DNA of 64,000 nucleotides from Jiella pelagia. GTDB taxonomy: Bacteria; Pseudomonadota; Alphaproteobacteria; Rhizobiales; Rhizobiaceae. Where the stretch lies: contig NZ_CP114029.1 of NCBI RefSeq assembly GCF_026898155.1, positions 3,514,001 to 3,578,000 on the forward strand. The letters are read 5' to 3'. Below, piece by piece: positions 28,095 to 37,023 of this stretch; the first letter of the stretch is position 1, and each line of letters begins with the position of its first letter. The translations under genes and the position numbers were made by a program. The notes beneath the pieces were generated by a model. The model worked only from the letters and a program-made list of their open reading frames with translations, was not told the origin of the DNA and did not search any database.

Positions 28095-28664
28095 TCAGGT
28101 CTTCTTGCGGAATGCGTCGAGAGAGACCACCTCGGCGTCCTTGCGCTCGGCGTCCGTCTCTTCCGTGCCGTCGTCGTCGCCCGACTTCTCCGCCTTCGCC
28201 GGCTCCTTGGCCTTGCGGGCGGCGGGACCAGGGATTGTCGCCGTCGCCATGGGCGTCGGCGCGGGAGCAGGCGCCTGACCCTCCGCCGGAGCGTTGGCGG
28301 CGACCGCGCTCTGCACGTCGAACTCCAGCTCGAAATTCACCGCCGGATCGTAGAAGCCGCGGATCGCGCTGAACGGCACGAGCAGACGCTCCGGAATGTC
28401 GGAAAAGGACAACCCGACCTCGAAGGAGACCTCGGTGACCTGCAGATCCCAGAACTGGTGCTGGATGACGATGGTCATCAGTTCAGGGTATTTTTCCCTC
28501 AGGCGCGACGAGATCCGTACCCCCGGGGCCGAGGTCAGGAAGGTGATGAAGAAGTGGTGCTCTCCGGGCAGGCCGGTCTTGGCCACCTCGCTGAGAACCT
28601 TGCGAATGACGCCGCGAAGCGCCTCCTGCGCAAGGACGTCGTAGCGAATCAGATCCTGGCCCAT
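28095..28664 (-). CDS. sspB: ClpXP adaptor protein SspB
   Basis: SspB captures ssrA-tagged proteins and delivers them to ClpXP. Residues 1-130 match the alphaproteobacterial SspB fold (EHHFFITFLTSAPGVRISSRLREKYPELMTIVIQHQFWDL, VSFEVGLSFSDIPERLLVPFSAIRGFYDP). A flexible Ala/Pro/Glu linker follows. The C-terminal VVSLDAFRKK is the usual ClpX-binding tail. The ssrA tmRNA gene lies directly upstream on the same strand, so tag and adaptor are encoded side by side. Confidence 0.93.
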   Translation of the reverse strand: MGQDLIRYDVLAQEALRGVIRKVLSEVAKTGLPGEHHFFITFLTSAPGVRISSRLREKYPELMTIVIQHQFWDLQVTEVSFEVGLSFSDIPERLLVPFSAIRGFYDPAVNFELEFDVQSAVAANAPAEGQAPAPAPTPMATATIPGPAARKAKEPAKAEKSGDDDGTEETDAERKDAEVVSLDAFRKKT

Positions 28665-28720
28665 TCCGGCGTTCCCTCAGTCCCCTTTCCGAGCGCGGAT
28701 CCTTCCGCATGCCGGAGCAT

Positions 28721-28754
28721 AAAAAAGTGGAGGCTTCTGTTGCCAGGCGCCTCC
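28721..28754 (-). terminator. Rho-independent terminator of ssrA
   Basis: On the minus strand GGAGGC (28754-28749), a 14-nt loop and GCCTCC (28734-28729) are followed by AC and T6 (28726-28721). It closes the tmRNA transcript 57 nt before the sspB start codon, so sspB needs read-through or its own promoter. Confidence 0.85.
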
Positions 28755-29050
28755 GAGCCCCGCCTAGAAGTGCGAACCCCCAGGACTTGAATTGAAGCTA
28801 TCGCACAGCTTACGCTGCGAGACGTGCTTCCGCATAGTTGTCGTTGGCAACTATTGATACGGCCCGATAACGGCGGAACCATGCCGAGCAAAAATTCGCT
28901 CTTTACACCCTCGTCGATCCTATTTCGCCCCCGCCACATGCCAGCTTGAATGGCCAGGCTGGCATGTGGTGGAGGCGCCGGGTACCGCCCCCGGGTCCGA
29001 AAGGCTTATTCCAACGAACGTTTATCGCCATAGCCGGACGAATGCCCGGC
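28755..29050 (-). ncRNA. ssrA: Transfer-messenger RNA, two-piece permuted type (alphaproteobacterial ssrA)
   Basis: The tag frame at 28848-28810 encodes ANDNYAEARLAA followed by TAA, the standard alphaproteobacterial degradation tag. The gene is permuted. The acceptor piece comes first (TTCGTTGGAATAAG... ending CGGCGCCTCCACCA at 28967). A short excised spacer follows with an 11-bp hairpin (CACATGCCAGC/GCTGGCATGTG). The coding piece starts GGGGGCGAAATAGGATCG at 28932, and its GGGGGCG pairs with CGCCTCC of the acceptor end. With SmpB it rescues stalled ribosomes. Exact mature ends are inferred. Confidence 0.93.
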
Positions 29051-29056
29051 GAGCGG

Positions 29057-29085
29057 AATATAAGGATATTACGGCTCCGTGAAAA
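29057..29085 (-). promoter_or_regulatory. Sigma-70 type promoter of ssrA
   Basis: On the minus strand TTTTCA (29085-29080) and TATATT (29062-29057) are separated by exactly 17 bp. They lie just upstream of the predicted 5' end of the tmRNA precursor. This is the clearest housekeeping-type promoter in the window. Confidence 0.7.
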
Positions 29086-29294
29086 GGGCCGGATGGACCG
29101 CCGGGTACAGGCTCGGGCGAAAGGCGGGTTGCCGGGGCGAAGTTTCGGGGGAAACGCGTCCCGCCAGAGTCGACTCCAGGCGAGGATTTCGCCAATCCAT
29201 GGGCAGCGGCGGGAAATGCCGATGCTCGGCTTCGGCCCGGTTACCACGTCCGGTTCGCCTTTTCCGGTTCACCGCGTCCCGCCAGGGGGAGACG

Positions 29295-30091
29295 ATGCGC
29301 CAATATCTCGACCTTCTCGACCGCGTCCTGACCGAGGGCACGGATAAGAGCGACCGTACCGGAACCGGCACGCGCTCGGTTTTCGGCCACCAGATGCGAT
29401 TCGACCTTTCCGCCGGTTTTCCGCTGCTGACGACCAAGAAGCTGCACATTCGCTCGATCGTCCATGAGCCTCCTGTGGTTTCTGAAGGGCGAGACCAACA
29501 TCGCCTATCTGAAGGAAAACAGCGTTCGCATCTGGGACGAGTGGGCAGACGAGGACGGCGAGCCTCGGACCCGTCTACGGGGCGCAATGGCGCTCCTGGC
29601 CGGACTATCACGGTGGCCATATCGACCAGATCGCCAACCTTCTGGCGGCAATTGAGAAGACGCCCGATTCGCGCCGGTTGATCGTCTCGGCTTGGAACCC
29701 GGCGCTGGTCGACGAGATGGCCCTGCCGCCCTGCCACTGCCTGTTCCAGTTCTACGTCGCCGACGGCCGGCTATCCTGCCAGCTCTATCAGCGTTCGGCT
29801 GACGTGTTTCTCGGCGTGCCGTTCAACATCGCCTCTTATGCGCTGCTGACCGAGATGGTCGCGCAGGTGAGTGGGCTCAAACCCGGCGACTTCGTTCACA
29901 CCCTCGGCGACGCGCATCTCTACAACGATCACCTCGACCAGGCCCGGCTTCAACTCACCCGCGAGCCGCTGCCGCTGCCGAAGCTCGCGCTGAACCCTCA
30001 GATCGAAAATCTTTTCGCCTTCCGATTCGAGGACATCGCGGTCAAGGGATATGACTCCCATCCGCACATTGCGGCGAAGGTCTCGGTTTGA
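29295..30091 (+). CDS. thyA: Thymidylate synthase (frame broken at 29466 and 29560)
   Basis: ThyA methylates dUMP to dTMP with methylenetetrahydrofolate. The N-terminus ([32 protein letters not shown]), the catalytic Cys ([12 protein letters not shown]), and [19 protein letters not shown] are all standard. The first third lies in three frames. Both shifts occur at GAGCCTC, and one-base deletions give [13 protein letters not shown] and [13 protein letters not shown], both highly conserved ThyA segments, and a normal 264-residue enzyme. Two inactivating lesions in such a gene are unlikely. The stop codon overlaps the folA start (TGATG). Confidence 0.95.
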
Positions 30092-30612
30092 TGAAGAACA
30101 TCCCCCTCGTGGCGGTCGTCGCCATGGCCGAGAATCGCGTCATCGGCAAGGACGGAGCCATGCCCTGGTCGATCCCGAGCGATCTCAAACGCTATCGTCG
30201 GCTGACCATGGGCAAGCCGATGATCATGGGGAGGAAGACGCTGCAGGCGATCGGCCGGGTTCTCGACGGGCGCGACACGATCGTTCTGACCCGCCAGGAA
30301 TCGCTTCCCTTCGAGGGCGCACATCTGGCCGCCACGCCCGAGGCGGCCCTCGAACTTGCCATGGCATGCGCGACCTCACGCGGGTCGGACGAAATCGTGA
30401 TCGCCGGCGGCGAGGAGATCTATCGCCTCTTCTTCGACAAGCTTGAGCTACTCTATGTCACTGAGGTCATGGGAGAACCGGAAGGCGACGCAGGCTTTCC
30501 GGCCATCGATCCGGCGGTGTTCGAGCCCGTCCGGCGCGAGGAGGCGAGCCACGCTGAGCGGGACACTGCTGCCACACGCTTCACCGTCTATCGTCGCGTT
30601 CCCGCAAGCTGA
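30091..30612 (+). CDS. folA: Dihydrofolate reductase
   Basis: FolA regenerates tetrahydrofolate used by ThyA. The 173-residue protein has the DHFR pattern VVAMAENRVIGKDGAMPWSIPSDLKRYRRLTMGKPMIMGRKT (residues 8-49, with the active-site Asp/Glu region WSIPSDLK) and VIAGGEEIYRLFF. It directly overlaps thyA, the usual operon. Confidence 0.95.
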   Translation: MKNIPLVAVVAMAENRVIGKDGAMPWSIPSDLKRYRRLTMGKPMIMGRKTLQAIGRVLDGRDTIVLTRQESLPFEGAHLAATPEAALELAMACATSRGSDEIVIAGGEEIYRLFFDKLELLYVTEVMGEPEGDAGFPAIDPAVFEPVRREEASHAERDTAATRFTVYRRVPAS

Positions 30613-30795
30613 GGTTGCCGAGCCGGGCATTCCGGCGCTCATCGAATCGTAACGCTGCGGCCATTGGCGTTGCCGAAAACATCGCTGGCGCGTTGAAAGG
30701 CAATTTTCCAGTACTTATAAGGGCTGAGCACGCGTCACGCACGGGGGATCGAGTGGATCGACACCCGATTTTCCCGGTATATTGAAAGGACATCG

Positions 30796-31938
30796 ATGCC
30801 CTGGAGCAATCAGACCGGCAACGGGGGCTGGAAAGGCAGCGGATCCGGTGGTCCTTGGGGCCAGCGTCCGCAGGGACCACGGCCCACGGGCGGCGGGGGA
30901 AATTCGCCGGATCTGGAAGATATTCTGCGGCGCGGCCAGGATCGCCTGCGCCGGGCGATGCCCGGCGGCGGTGGCGGCGGTGGTGGTGGCAGTACGGCCT
31001 TTGGCTGGGTGCTTCTGGTTCTCATCGTTGGCGCCGTGCTCTGGCTGTTCAAGAGCGTCTACACCGTCCAGCCCGACGAGGTCGGGGTTGAGATGCTGTT
31101 CGGCAAGCCCAAGACCGAACTGTCACAGCCGGGCCTGCACTTCCTCCTGTGGCCGTTCGAGACTGTCGACACGGTGCCCGTGGTGGAAAGCCAGATCACC
31201 CTCGGCTCGAATCAGCGGGGCGACAATTCCGGCCTGATGCTGTCCGGCGATCAGAACATCGTCGACGTCCAGTTCGCGGTTCTTTACCAGGTGGACGATC
31301 CGAAGAACTTCCTGTTCAACGTCGATGATCCGGTCTCGATGGTGCAGCAGGTCTCGGAAAGCGCCATGCGTGAAGTGGTCGGCCGGCGGCCGGTGCAGGA
31401 CGTCTTCCGCGACGATCGCGCGGGCATCGCCGAAGAGGTCCGCGGGATTACCCAGGACACCCTCAACAGTTACGGCACGGGCATTCGCATCAACGCCATC
31501 TCGATCGAGGACGCCGCGCCGCCTTCCCAGGTCGCCGACGCCTTCGACGAGGTGCAGCGTGCCGAGCAGGACGAGGACCGGTTCGTCGAGGAAGCCAATC
31601 GCTACCGCAACCAGAAAGTCGGTCAATCCCGCGGTGAAGCGGCGCAGATTCGCGAGGACGCCGCCGCCTACAAGAGCCGCGTGACCCAGGAAGCGACCGG
31701 TGAGGCGCAGCGCTTCACCTCGGTACTCGAAGAGTATCGCAAGGCGCCCGACGTCACGCGCAAGCGCCTGTTCCTGGAAACCATGGAAGGGGTCCTGAGA
31801 GATTCCTCAAAGGTCATCCTGGACCAGAACGCACCGGGTGGTTCGCAAGGGGTCGTTCCCTACCTGCCGCTCAACGAGATCACCCGCAACAACTCCGCCA
31901 GCCAGGGCGGAGCAGCTGACAGGGGCGGAAACAACTGA
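30796..31938 (+). CDS. hflK: Membrane protease modulator HflK (SPFH/prohibitin family)
   Basis: HflK and HflC form a large inner-membrane complex around FtsH and restrain its proteolysis. The 380-residue protein has a Gly/Pro-rich N-terminal cytoplasmic segment, one membrane helix (FGWVLLVLIVGAVLWLFKSVYTV, residues 71-93), an SPFH domain (PDEVGVEMLFGKPK) and a long coiled coil (EVQRAEQDEDRFVEEANRYRNQKV). AAAGGA precedes ATG 30796. It overlaps hflC by one base. Confidence 0.93.
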   Translation: MPWSNQTGNGGWKGSGSGGPWGQRPQGPRPTGGGGNSPDLEDILRRGQDRLRRAMPGGGGGGGGGSTAFGWVLLVLIVGAVLWLFKSVYTVQPDEVGVEMLFGKPKTELSQPGLHFLLWPFETVDTVPVVESQITLGSNQRGDNSGLMLSGDQNIVDVQFAVLYQVDDPKNFLFNVDDPVSMVQQVSESAMREVVGRRPVQDVFRDDRAGIAEEVRGITQDTLNSYGTGIRINAISIEDAAPPSQVADAFDEVQRAEQDEDRFVEEANRYRNQKVGQSRGEAAQIREDAAAYKSRVTQEATGEAQRFTSVLEEYRKAPDVTRKRLFLETMEGVLRDSSKVILDQNAPGGSQGVVPYLPLNEITRNNSASQGGAADRGGNN

Positions 31939-33186
31939 TGGCGAACCGTTTTTATGCCGTTCTGATCGTCGTGGCCGTCGGCGCTCTGTTGTTGTGGAAC
32001 TCGGTCTTCGTCGTCAACGAGAGGGAACAGGCCATCGTCCTGCGCTTCGGCGAGATCCGCCGGGTCGTCGACGAGCCAGGGCTGTATTTCAAGCTGCCCC
32101 TGTCCTTCCTCGGCGCAGACAACGTCCAGATGCTGCCCGACAGGCTGCTGCGCTTCGATCTCGACGACATCCGCGTCCAGGTCTCGGGCGGTAAGTTTTA
32201 CGAGGTCGATGCGTTTCTGGTCTACAACATCGCCGACGCGGCGAGATTCCGCCAGACAGTCTCCGGCTCGGTGCTTCAGGCCGAGCAGCGACTGCGTACC
32301 CGCCTCGACGCGGCCTTGCGCCGGGTCTACGGCCTGCGCGGCTTCGAGGCGGCGCTGTCGGACGAGCGCGGCGAGATGATGCGTCAGGTGCGTGACGAGA
32401 TCCGGCCGGATGCCGCGAGCCTCGGCGTCAACATCGACGATGTCAGGATCCGGCGCACCGACCTCACCCAGGAGGTCTCGCAGCAGACCTACGAGCGGAT
32501 GAAGGCCGAACGCCTTGCCGAGGCCGAGCGGCTGCGGGCACGCGGTCAGGTCGCCGCCCGGCAGATTCGCGCTGCCGCCGACCGTGAAGTGACCGAGACG
32601 GTCGCCGTGGCTCGCAAAGAGTCCGAGATCATCAGGGGGCAGGGCGAGGCCGAGCGAAGCGGCATCTTCGCCGAGGTCTATCAGAACGACCCTGAATTCT
32701 TCGACTTCTATCGCTCCATGCAGGCTTATCGCACGGCGCTCGAGAATTCCGGGACGACCATGGTTCTCGCCCCGGATTCGGAGTTCTTTCGCTACTTCAA
32801 GGGTGAAGGCGGGATGGGCGGCATCCAGAACTCGCCGCGGGCGGCGCCGGGCGGGCCAGACAGCTCTTCCCCGGTGAGCCCGACACCGCAGAGGCTCTGC
32901 ACCGGCGGCCGAGCAGTCGAGCGCGGTCGAACCTTCGGCCGGAACGAGCCCGGCGGGCGTCGTGTCGCCTGCTGGCGCAGCGACGACCGGCAATGGCACC
33001 GGTGAGGGCGCGGCTGTTCAAGCTGGCGCCGCCGATGCCACCTCGGCGCCGGCTCAGCCGGGGCCCGCTACGGGAGCGTCGTCGTCGTCCGTTCCGTCGG
33101 TGGAAGGGGCGGAGTCTCGGCAAGAACTCGCCGAGCCCGCCACTGCCGGCAATCCGCAAGGGTCCGCTCAGACAACCGTCCAGTAG
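31938..33186 (+). CDS. hflC: Membrane protease modulator HflC (frame broken at 32891 in the tail)
   Basis: The partner of HflK has one N-terminal helix (FYAVLIVVAVGALLLWNSVFVV), the SPFH domain (NEREQAIVLRFGEIRRVV) and the C-terminal coil ending EFFRYFKG near residue 290. An unusual tail of about 120 residues, rich in Ala, Pro, Gly and Ser, follows. It is interrupted at GAGGCTC (32891-32897), and deleting one base joins PTPQSSAPAAEQSSAVEPSA to a frame ending at 33186, giving 415 residues. The tail is low-complexity and probably periplasmic. Confidence 0.9.
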
Positions 33187-33201
33187 CGGACGGCCTCGGT
33201 G

Positions 33202-33387
33202 ATGACCGATCTCTTCGATGCCCTCGGTCTCCTTCTGGTGATCGAGGGCATTGTCTATTGCCTGTTTCCGAGCTTCGCCAAACGGATGGCGAAGGCAGCG
33301 ATGGAGGTCTCTGCCGAGAGGCTGCGCTATGGCGGGCTCGCCGTCGCCTGTCTCGGCGTGGGGATCGTCTGGATCGTCCGGCATTGA
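33202..33387 (+). CDS. DUF2065 (YjeT-like) small membrane protein
   Basis: The roughly 60-residue protein consists of two hydrophobic helices (LFDALGLLLVIEGIVYCLF and YGGLAVACLGVGIVWIV). DUF2065 proteins usually follow hflC, as here (15 nt), and may belong to the FtsH-HflKC quality-control set. The start is ATG 33202 or the GTG directly before it. Confidence 0.88.
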   Translation: MTDLFDALGLLLVIEGIVYCLFPSFAKRMAKAAMEVSAERLRYGGLAVACLGVGIVWIVRH

Positions 33388-33580
33388 AGGTCAGGTTCGG
33401 CACTGCCGGCGGGGTTTTTCAGGGGATGATGATGTCGGGTGGAAGGCTTTTCGTTCGATCACCATTTCTCCAATTGCCGTCCGTCCCCTTGATTAAGTCG
33501 AATTTCTCCGGTCCGCTCGCAGTCGTGGGGGCGGCTTGTTCGGTTCCCCGACATGACGCCAGACTTTTGAGGCCCCCGCG

Positions 33581-35278
33581 ATGACTTCAATGCGCGTTCA
33601 AGCTCTTCTTCCCGTTCTGCTGGCCGCCCTCATGGCCGGCACGGCGCCATCTCGCATGGCGGGCGCCCAGACGCCTGGCGCTGCAGATGAGACGCAGGCC
33701 GCGCCCGGTGCGCCGCAGGCGCCAGAACCGCCGGCAGCCTCCGAAGAGCGGGTGCCGGCGCTCCCGGTTCCGCCGACCGAAGGCGGCGCCACTCAGACGG
33801 CGCCGTCCAACGGCAATGCGCGTCCGGGCGCCTCGACCGCAGTTTCGCCGGGGCAAGGCGAGGATGCGCGCGTGACACGCTTCGGCCCGGTCTCGGTGGC
33901 CGATCTCGCCGACCGGCTGCTCGATGCCGTCGTCAACGTCTCGACCTCGCAAGGCGTCGAACGGCCCGGACGCGGCATTCCGCCGCTGCAGGCTCCGGAA
34001 GGCTCGCCGCTGCAGGACTTCTTCGACGATCTCCTGCGCGACAGGGAGGGGCCGGGCGAAAGAAGCGTCCAGTCGCTCGGCTCGGGCTTCGTCATCGATC
34101 CGACCGGCATCATCATCACCAACAATCACGTCATCGGCGACGCCGACACGATCACGGTGAATTTTCCCAATGGCGAGCAGCTCGACGCCGAATTGATCGG
34201 CAAGGACGCCAAGACCGACATCGCCGTCCTGAAGGTCGATGCCGGCAAGCCGCTGCCCTTCGTCAGGCTGGGCGATTCGGAGGATTTGCGGATCGGCGAC
34301 TGGGTGATGGCGATCGGCAATCCCTTCGGTCTCGGCGGATCGGTCTCCATTGGCATCGTCTCGGCCAGGGGACGCAACATCAATGCCGGCCCCTATGACA
34401 ACTTCATCCAGACCGACGCGGCGATCAATCGCGGCAATTCCGGCGGCCCGCTGTTCGACATGTTCGGCAATGTCGTCGGCATCAACACGGCGATCATCTC
34501 GCCGACGGGCGGCTCGATCGGCATCGGCTTCTCGATTCCCTCGAACCTTGCCGTCAACGTCATCGATCAGCTGCGCGAATATGGCGAGACCCGCCGGGGC
34601 TGGCTCGGCATCCGCCTCCAGGCGCTGAACGAGGACATCGCGAAGGGTCTCGGCATCGAGCAGGAAGCGGGCGCCGTCGTCATGGGCATCGTGCCGGGCG
34701 GGCCGTCGGACAATGGCAGCCTGAAGGTCGGCGACGTCATCGTCTCCTTCGACGGGCGCAAGGTCGAGGGCTCGAACGACCTGCCGCGCATGGTCGCCGA
34801 GACGAAGGTGGGCAAGACTGTCGAGATCGGCATCCTGCGCAAGGAATCGGTCTCGGCCCCGGCCGAGCCGGAGACCGTCGAGATCACCCTCGGCCGGCTC
34901 GAGGACGGCGAGAAGATGATGGCAGAGAACGAGGCGGCACCGACGCCCGATGCCGGGCAACCGGGGGAGGAGACCGGCGCCGTGGAGACGCTCGGCCTGA
35001 CGCTGGGCGACGTCGACGACGAAGCGCGCCAGAAGTTCAACCTGCCGGACGATGCGTCCGGTGTCGTTGTGACCGCCGTGGCGGCGAACTCGGCTGCAGC
35101 GGAAAAAGGTGTCGAAGCCGGGATGCTCGTCACCGAGGTCGCTCAGGAGCCGGTCGCGAGCGCTGCCGAGGTGAAGGAAAAGATCGACGAGCTGAAGGAG
35201 GAGGGCCGGCGCAACGCGCTTCTGCTTCTTCGGGCGACGAATGGCGACGTGCGTTTCGTCGTCATGCCGATCGACTGA
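33581..35278 (+). CDS. degP: Periplasmic serine protease DegP/Do (HtrA family)
   Basis: DegP degrades or refolds misfolded envelope proteins. A signal peptide (about residues 1-29) is followed by an 80-residue Pro/Ala-rich linker. The trypsin-like domain has catalytic His in TNNHVIGDAD, Asp in AKTDIAVLKV and Ser in NRGNSGGPLF. Two PDZ domains follow (GWLGIRLQALNEDIAKGLG and LGLTLGDVDDEARQKFNLP). The position after hflK-hflC-DUF2065 groups the two envelope quality-control systems. A 193-bp gap may hold its own promoter. Confidence 0.94.
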   Translation: MTSMRVQALLPVLLAALMAGTAPSRMAGAQTPGAADETQAAPGAPQAPEPPAASEERVPALPVPPTEGGATQTAPSNGNARPGASTAVSPGQGEDARVTRFGPVSVADLADRLLDAVVNVSTSQGVERPGRGIPPLQAPEGSPLQDFFDDLLRDREGPGERSVQSLGSGFVIDPTGIIITNNHVIGDADTITVNFPNGEQLDAELIGKDAKTDIAVLKVDAGKPLPFVRLGDSEDLRIGDWVMAIGNPFGLGGSVSIGIVSARGRNINAGPYDNFIQTDAAINRGNSGGPLFDMFGNVVGINTAIISPTGGSIGIGFSIPSNLAVNVIDQLREYGETRRGWLGIRLQALNEDIAKGLGIEQEAGAVVMGIVPGGPSDNGSLKVGDVIVSFDGRKVEGSNDLPRMVAETKVGKTVEIGILRKESVSAPAEPETVEITLGRLEDGEKMMAENEAAPTPDAGQPGEETGAVETLGLTLGDVDDEARQKFNLPDDASGVVVTAVAANSAAAEKGVEAGMLVTEVAQEPVASAAEVKEKIDELKEEGRRNALLLLRATNGDVRFVVMPID

Positions 35279-35283
35279 AATTG

Positions 35284-35304
35284 TGGGGCGTCGATGACGC
35301 CCCA
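35284..35304 (+). terminator. Stem-loop directly after degP
   Basis: TGGGGCGTC (35284-35292) and GACGCCCCA (35296-35304) form a perfect 9-bp stem with a 3-nt loop, 6 nt past the degP stop. A T-rich stretch (CTTGTTGT) follows a few bases later, so it is a good terminator candidate. Confidence 0.65.
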
Positions 35305-35380
35305 CGGTTCCTTGTTGTCGGTACCCGTCGTGCCCCTGGCGTGACGTGGAGGCGTGACGCGGTGGATCCGATGGATGGAC

Positions 35381-35412
35381 GGGCAGGAGCGGCGGCGCTC
35401 CTGCCCGTTTTT
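35381..35412 (+). terminator. Strong Rho-independent terminator between degP and pufC
   Basis: GGGCAGGAGC (35381-35390) and GCTCCTGCCC (35397-35406) form a perfect 10-bp stem with a 6-nt loop, followed by GTTTTTC. It ends plus-strand transcription from degP before it meets the puf operon. On the minus strand the stem lies just beyond the pufC stop codon but lacks a U tract. Confidence 0.85.
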
Positions 35413-35414
35413 CG

Positions 35415-37023
35415 TCAGTCGAAGCGTGTCGTCGTCCCCTGGGCGGGGCCACGATTGGCCGGAGGCGGCGTCGCTCCACCGGCTGCGGGCGCTGCGCCGT
35501 TCGTCGCACCTTCCGCCGGAACGCCCACATCCGTCGGTTCCGTCTTGCCGGGTGTGTCATCCGCCGGCAGCGGGTTGCTCGGCGGCTGACCGGCAGAGGG
35601 CGCGTCGGCGGTTCCATCGGTGCCGTTCTCGTCCTCGCTCGGCACCATCGGCGTGCCGGGGTCAAGTTGCGACGGTTCGGCCCCCCGAGGTGCGGCATCG
35701 CCAGTCGGCTCGGAGGACGGCGGGTTGACGGTCTGGTCCTGAGGGACCGGCCGGACCGTTCCGCCGACATCGCTGCCGGTGTTCGCTGGCTCTTCCTGCG
35801 ACTGGTAGTCGACGCCGTCGCCGTTGCCGCCCGGCGCCACCGACTGGCCGATCGCCTCCTCGGAGACCGGGGCTGGGGCAGGGGCCGGCTGTGCGGCGTC
35901 CTGGTCGGGCCCGGTGACCGCCGTCGGCTTCGCCTCGCCGATCAGGATCGCCTCTTTCGGCCCGGGATTGGGCGCCTGGCCGTCTTCGGTCAGGCCGACG
36001 AGGTAGTGTTGGAGCAGGTTGTAGCCACCGAGCGGCTTGTTGTTGCCGATGTGGCAGGTGCCGCAGTTGGCCTTGGCGGGATCGCCGAGCGGTCCCTTGC
36101 GATTGGCGGGAAAGACCGAGGCCAACGGCTGGATGTAGTTGGAGTTGATGTCCCTGGTCATGCGGATGCCCCAATAGGCGATCCAGCGATAGGGCGTCGA
36201 CTGCGACCAGTCCCGGAAGGCGCGCGAATTGTGGCAGTAGGTGCAGTTGACGCCGAGCGAGTCCGCAACATGCATCATGAAGAGATACATGTCCTCGGCT
36301 TGCTGCTCCAGGGCGACCTCGGCCCTGCCCGTGCGGGACACCAGCGGATCGGCCGACTGGATCTTGGCGTTGGCGTGATCCTCCAGAAGATATTCCGACA
36401 GGGGCACGTCGGGGAAGAACTGCCGTATCGTCTTCGCTTCGAGATGCCACGGCCGCGGCTTGCCCATGAACTGGTCGCCGGCCGGCCTGTCCTGGTCGTA
36501 CCAGGTGCGCGGCGGGACGTTCTGGCCACGATGGCAGGTGTAGCAGGTGACACCCGAGGGAGCGACGTGCTCCGGCCAGTTCGAATTGATGTGCCGGACC
36601 ATCTGCAGCATGCTGCGGGCGACCACCTTGGTGTAGAGGTCGTCGCTGGCGAAGCCCTCGTCGGACGTCAGGTCGTGGCAGTATTCGCAGCCCTGTTCCG
36701 GCGAGACCCATTCGGTGATCGCCAGCATCAGCCGGGTGAACTCGGCGTCGGTGAGCCTCTCCGAGCACCTGGACGTTCTCATAGACCTCACTGGCCTGCG
36801 GGCTGCCCTCGTTGTCGGCGGGCTCCAGCGCCACCGGCTTGGCGTTGTAGGGCAGTTGGCGGCTGGCCGCCTTGAACTGCACCATCTCGATCGCCGCCGG
36901 GCCGGTTTCGATCGATTCGATCGGCGGGAACACCCAGGGCGGCACCGTGAGGCCGACCAGAACCAGCGCGAGGGATATGACCCCGACGACGATCGGGCTG
37001 TAACGGACGTGCTTCGTGTTCAT
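35415..37023 (-). CDS. pufC: Photosynthetic reaction centre tetrahaem cytochrome c subunit (frame broken at 36753)
   Basis: PufC donates electrons to the photo-oxidised special pair from the periplasmic side. Four haem-binding motifs are present: CEYCH, CYTCH, CTYCH and CGTCH. The N-terminus is an uncleaved or anchor-like helix ([20 protein letters not shown]) with no lipobox cysteine. The frame shifts at the coding-strand GAGGCTC; one deletion gives [20 protein letters not shown] and a 535-residue protein. After the last haem domain comes a tail of about 165 residues, rich in Pro, Ala, Glu and Asp, far longer than usual. It overlaps pufM by 4 nt. Confidence 0.94.

Noticed and set aside
33587..35770. 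A 727-codon open frame on the minus strand opposite degP
   Set aside because: It mirrors degP and the pufC tail. Its composition is Arg/Asp/His-rich, typical of antisense frames in high-GC DNA, while degP on the other strand has all catalytic motifs.
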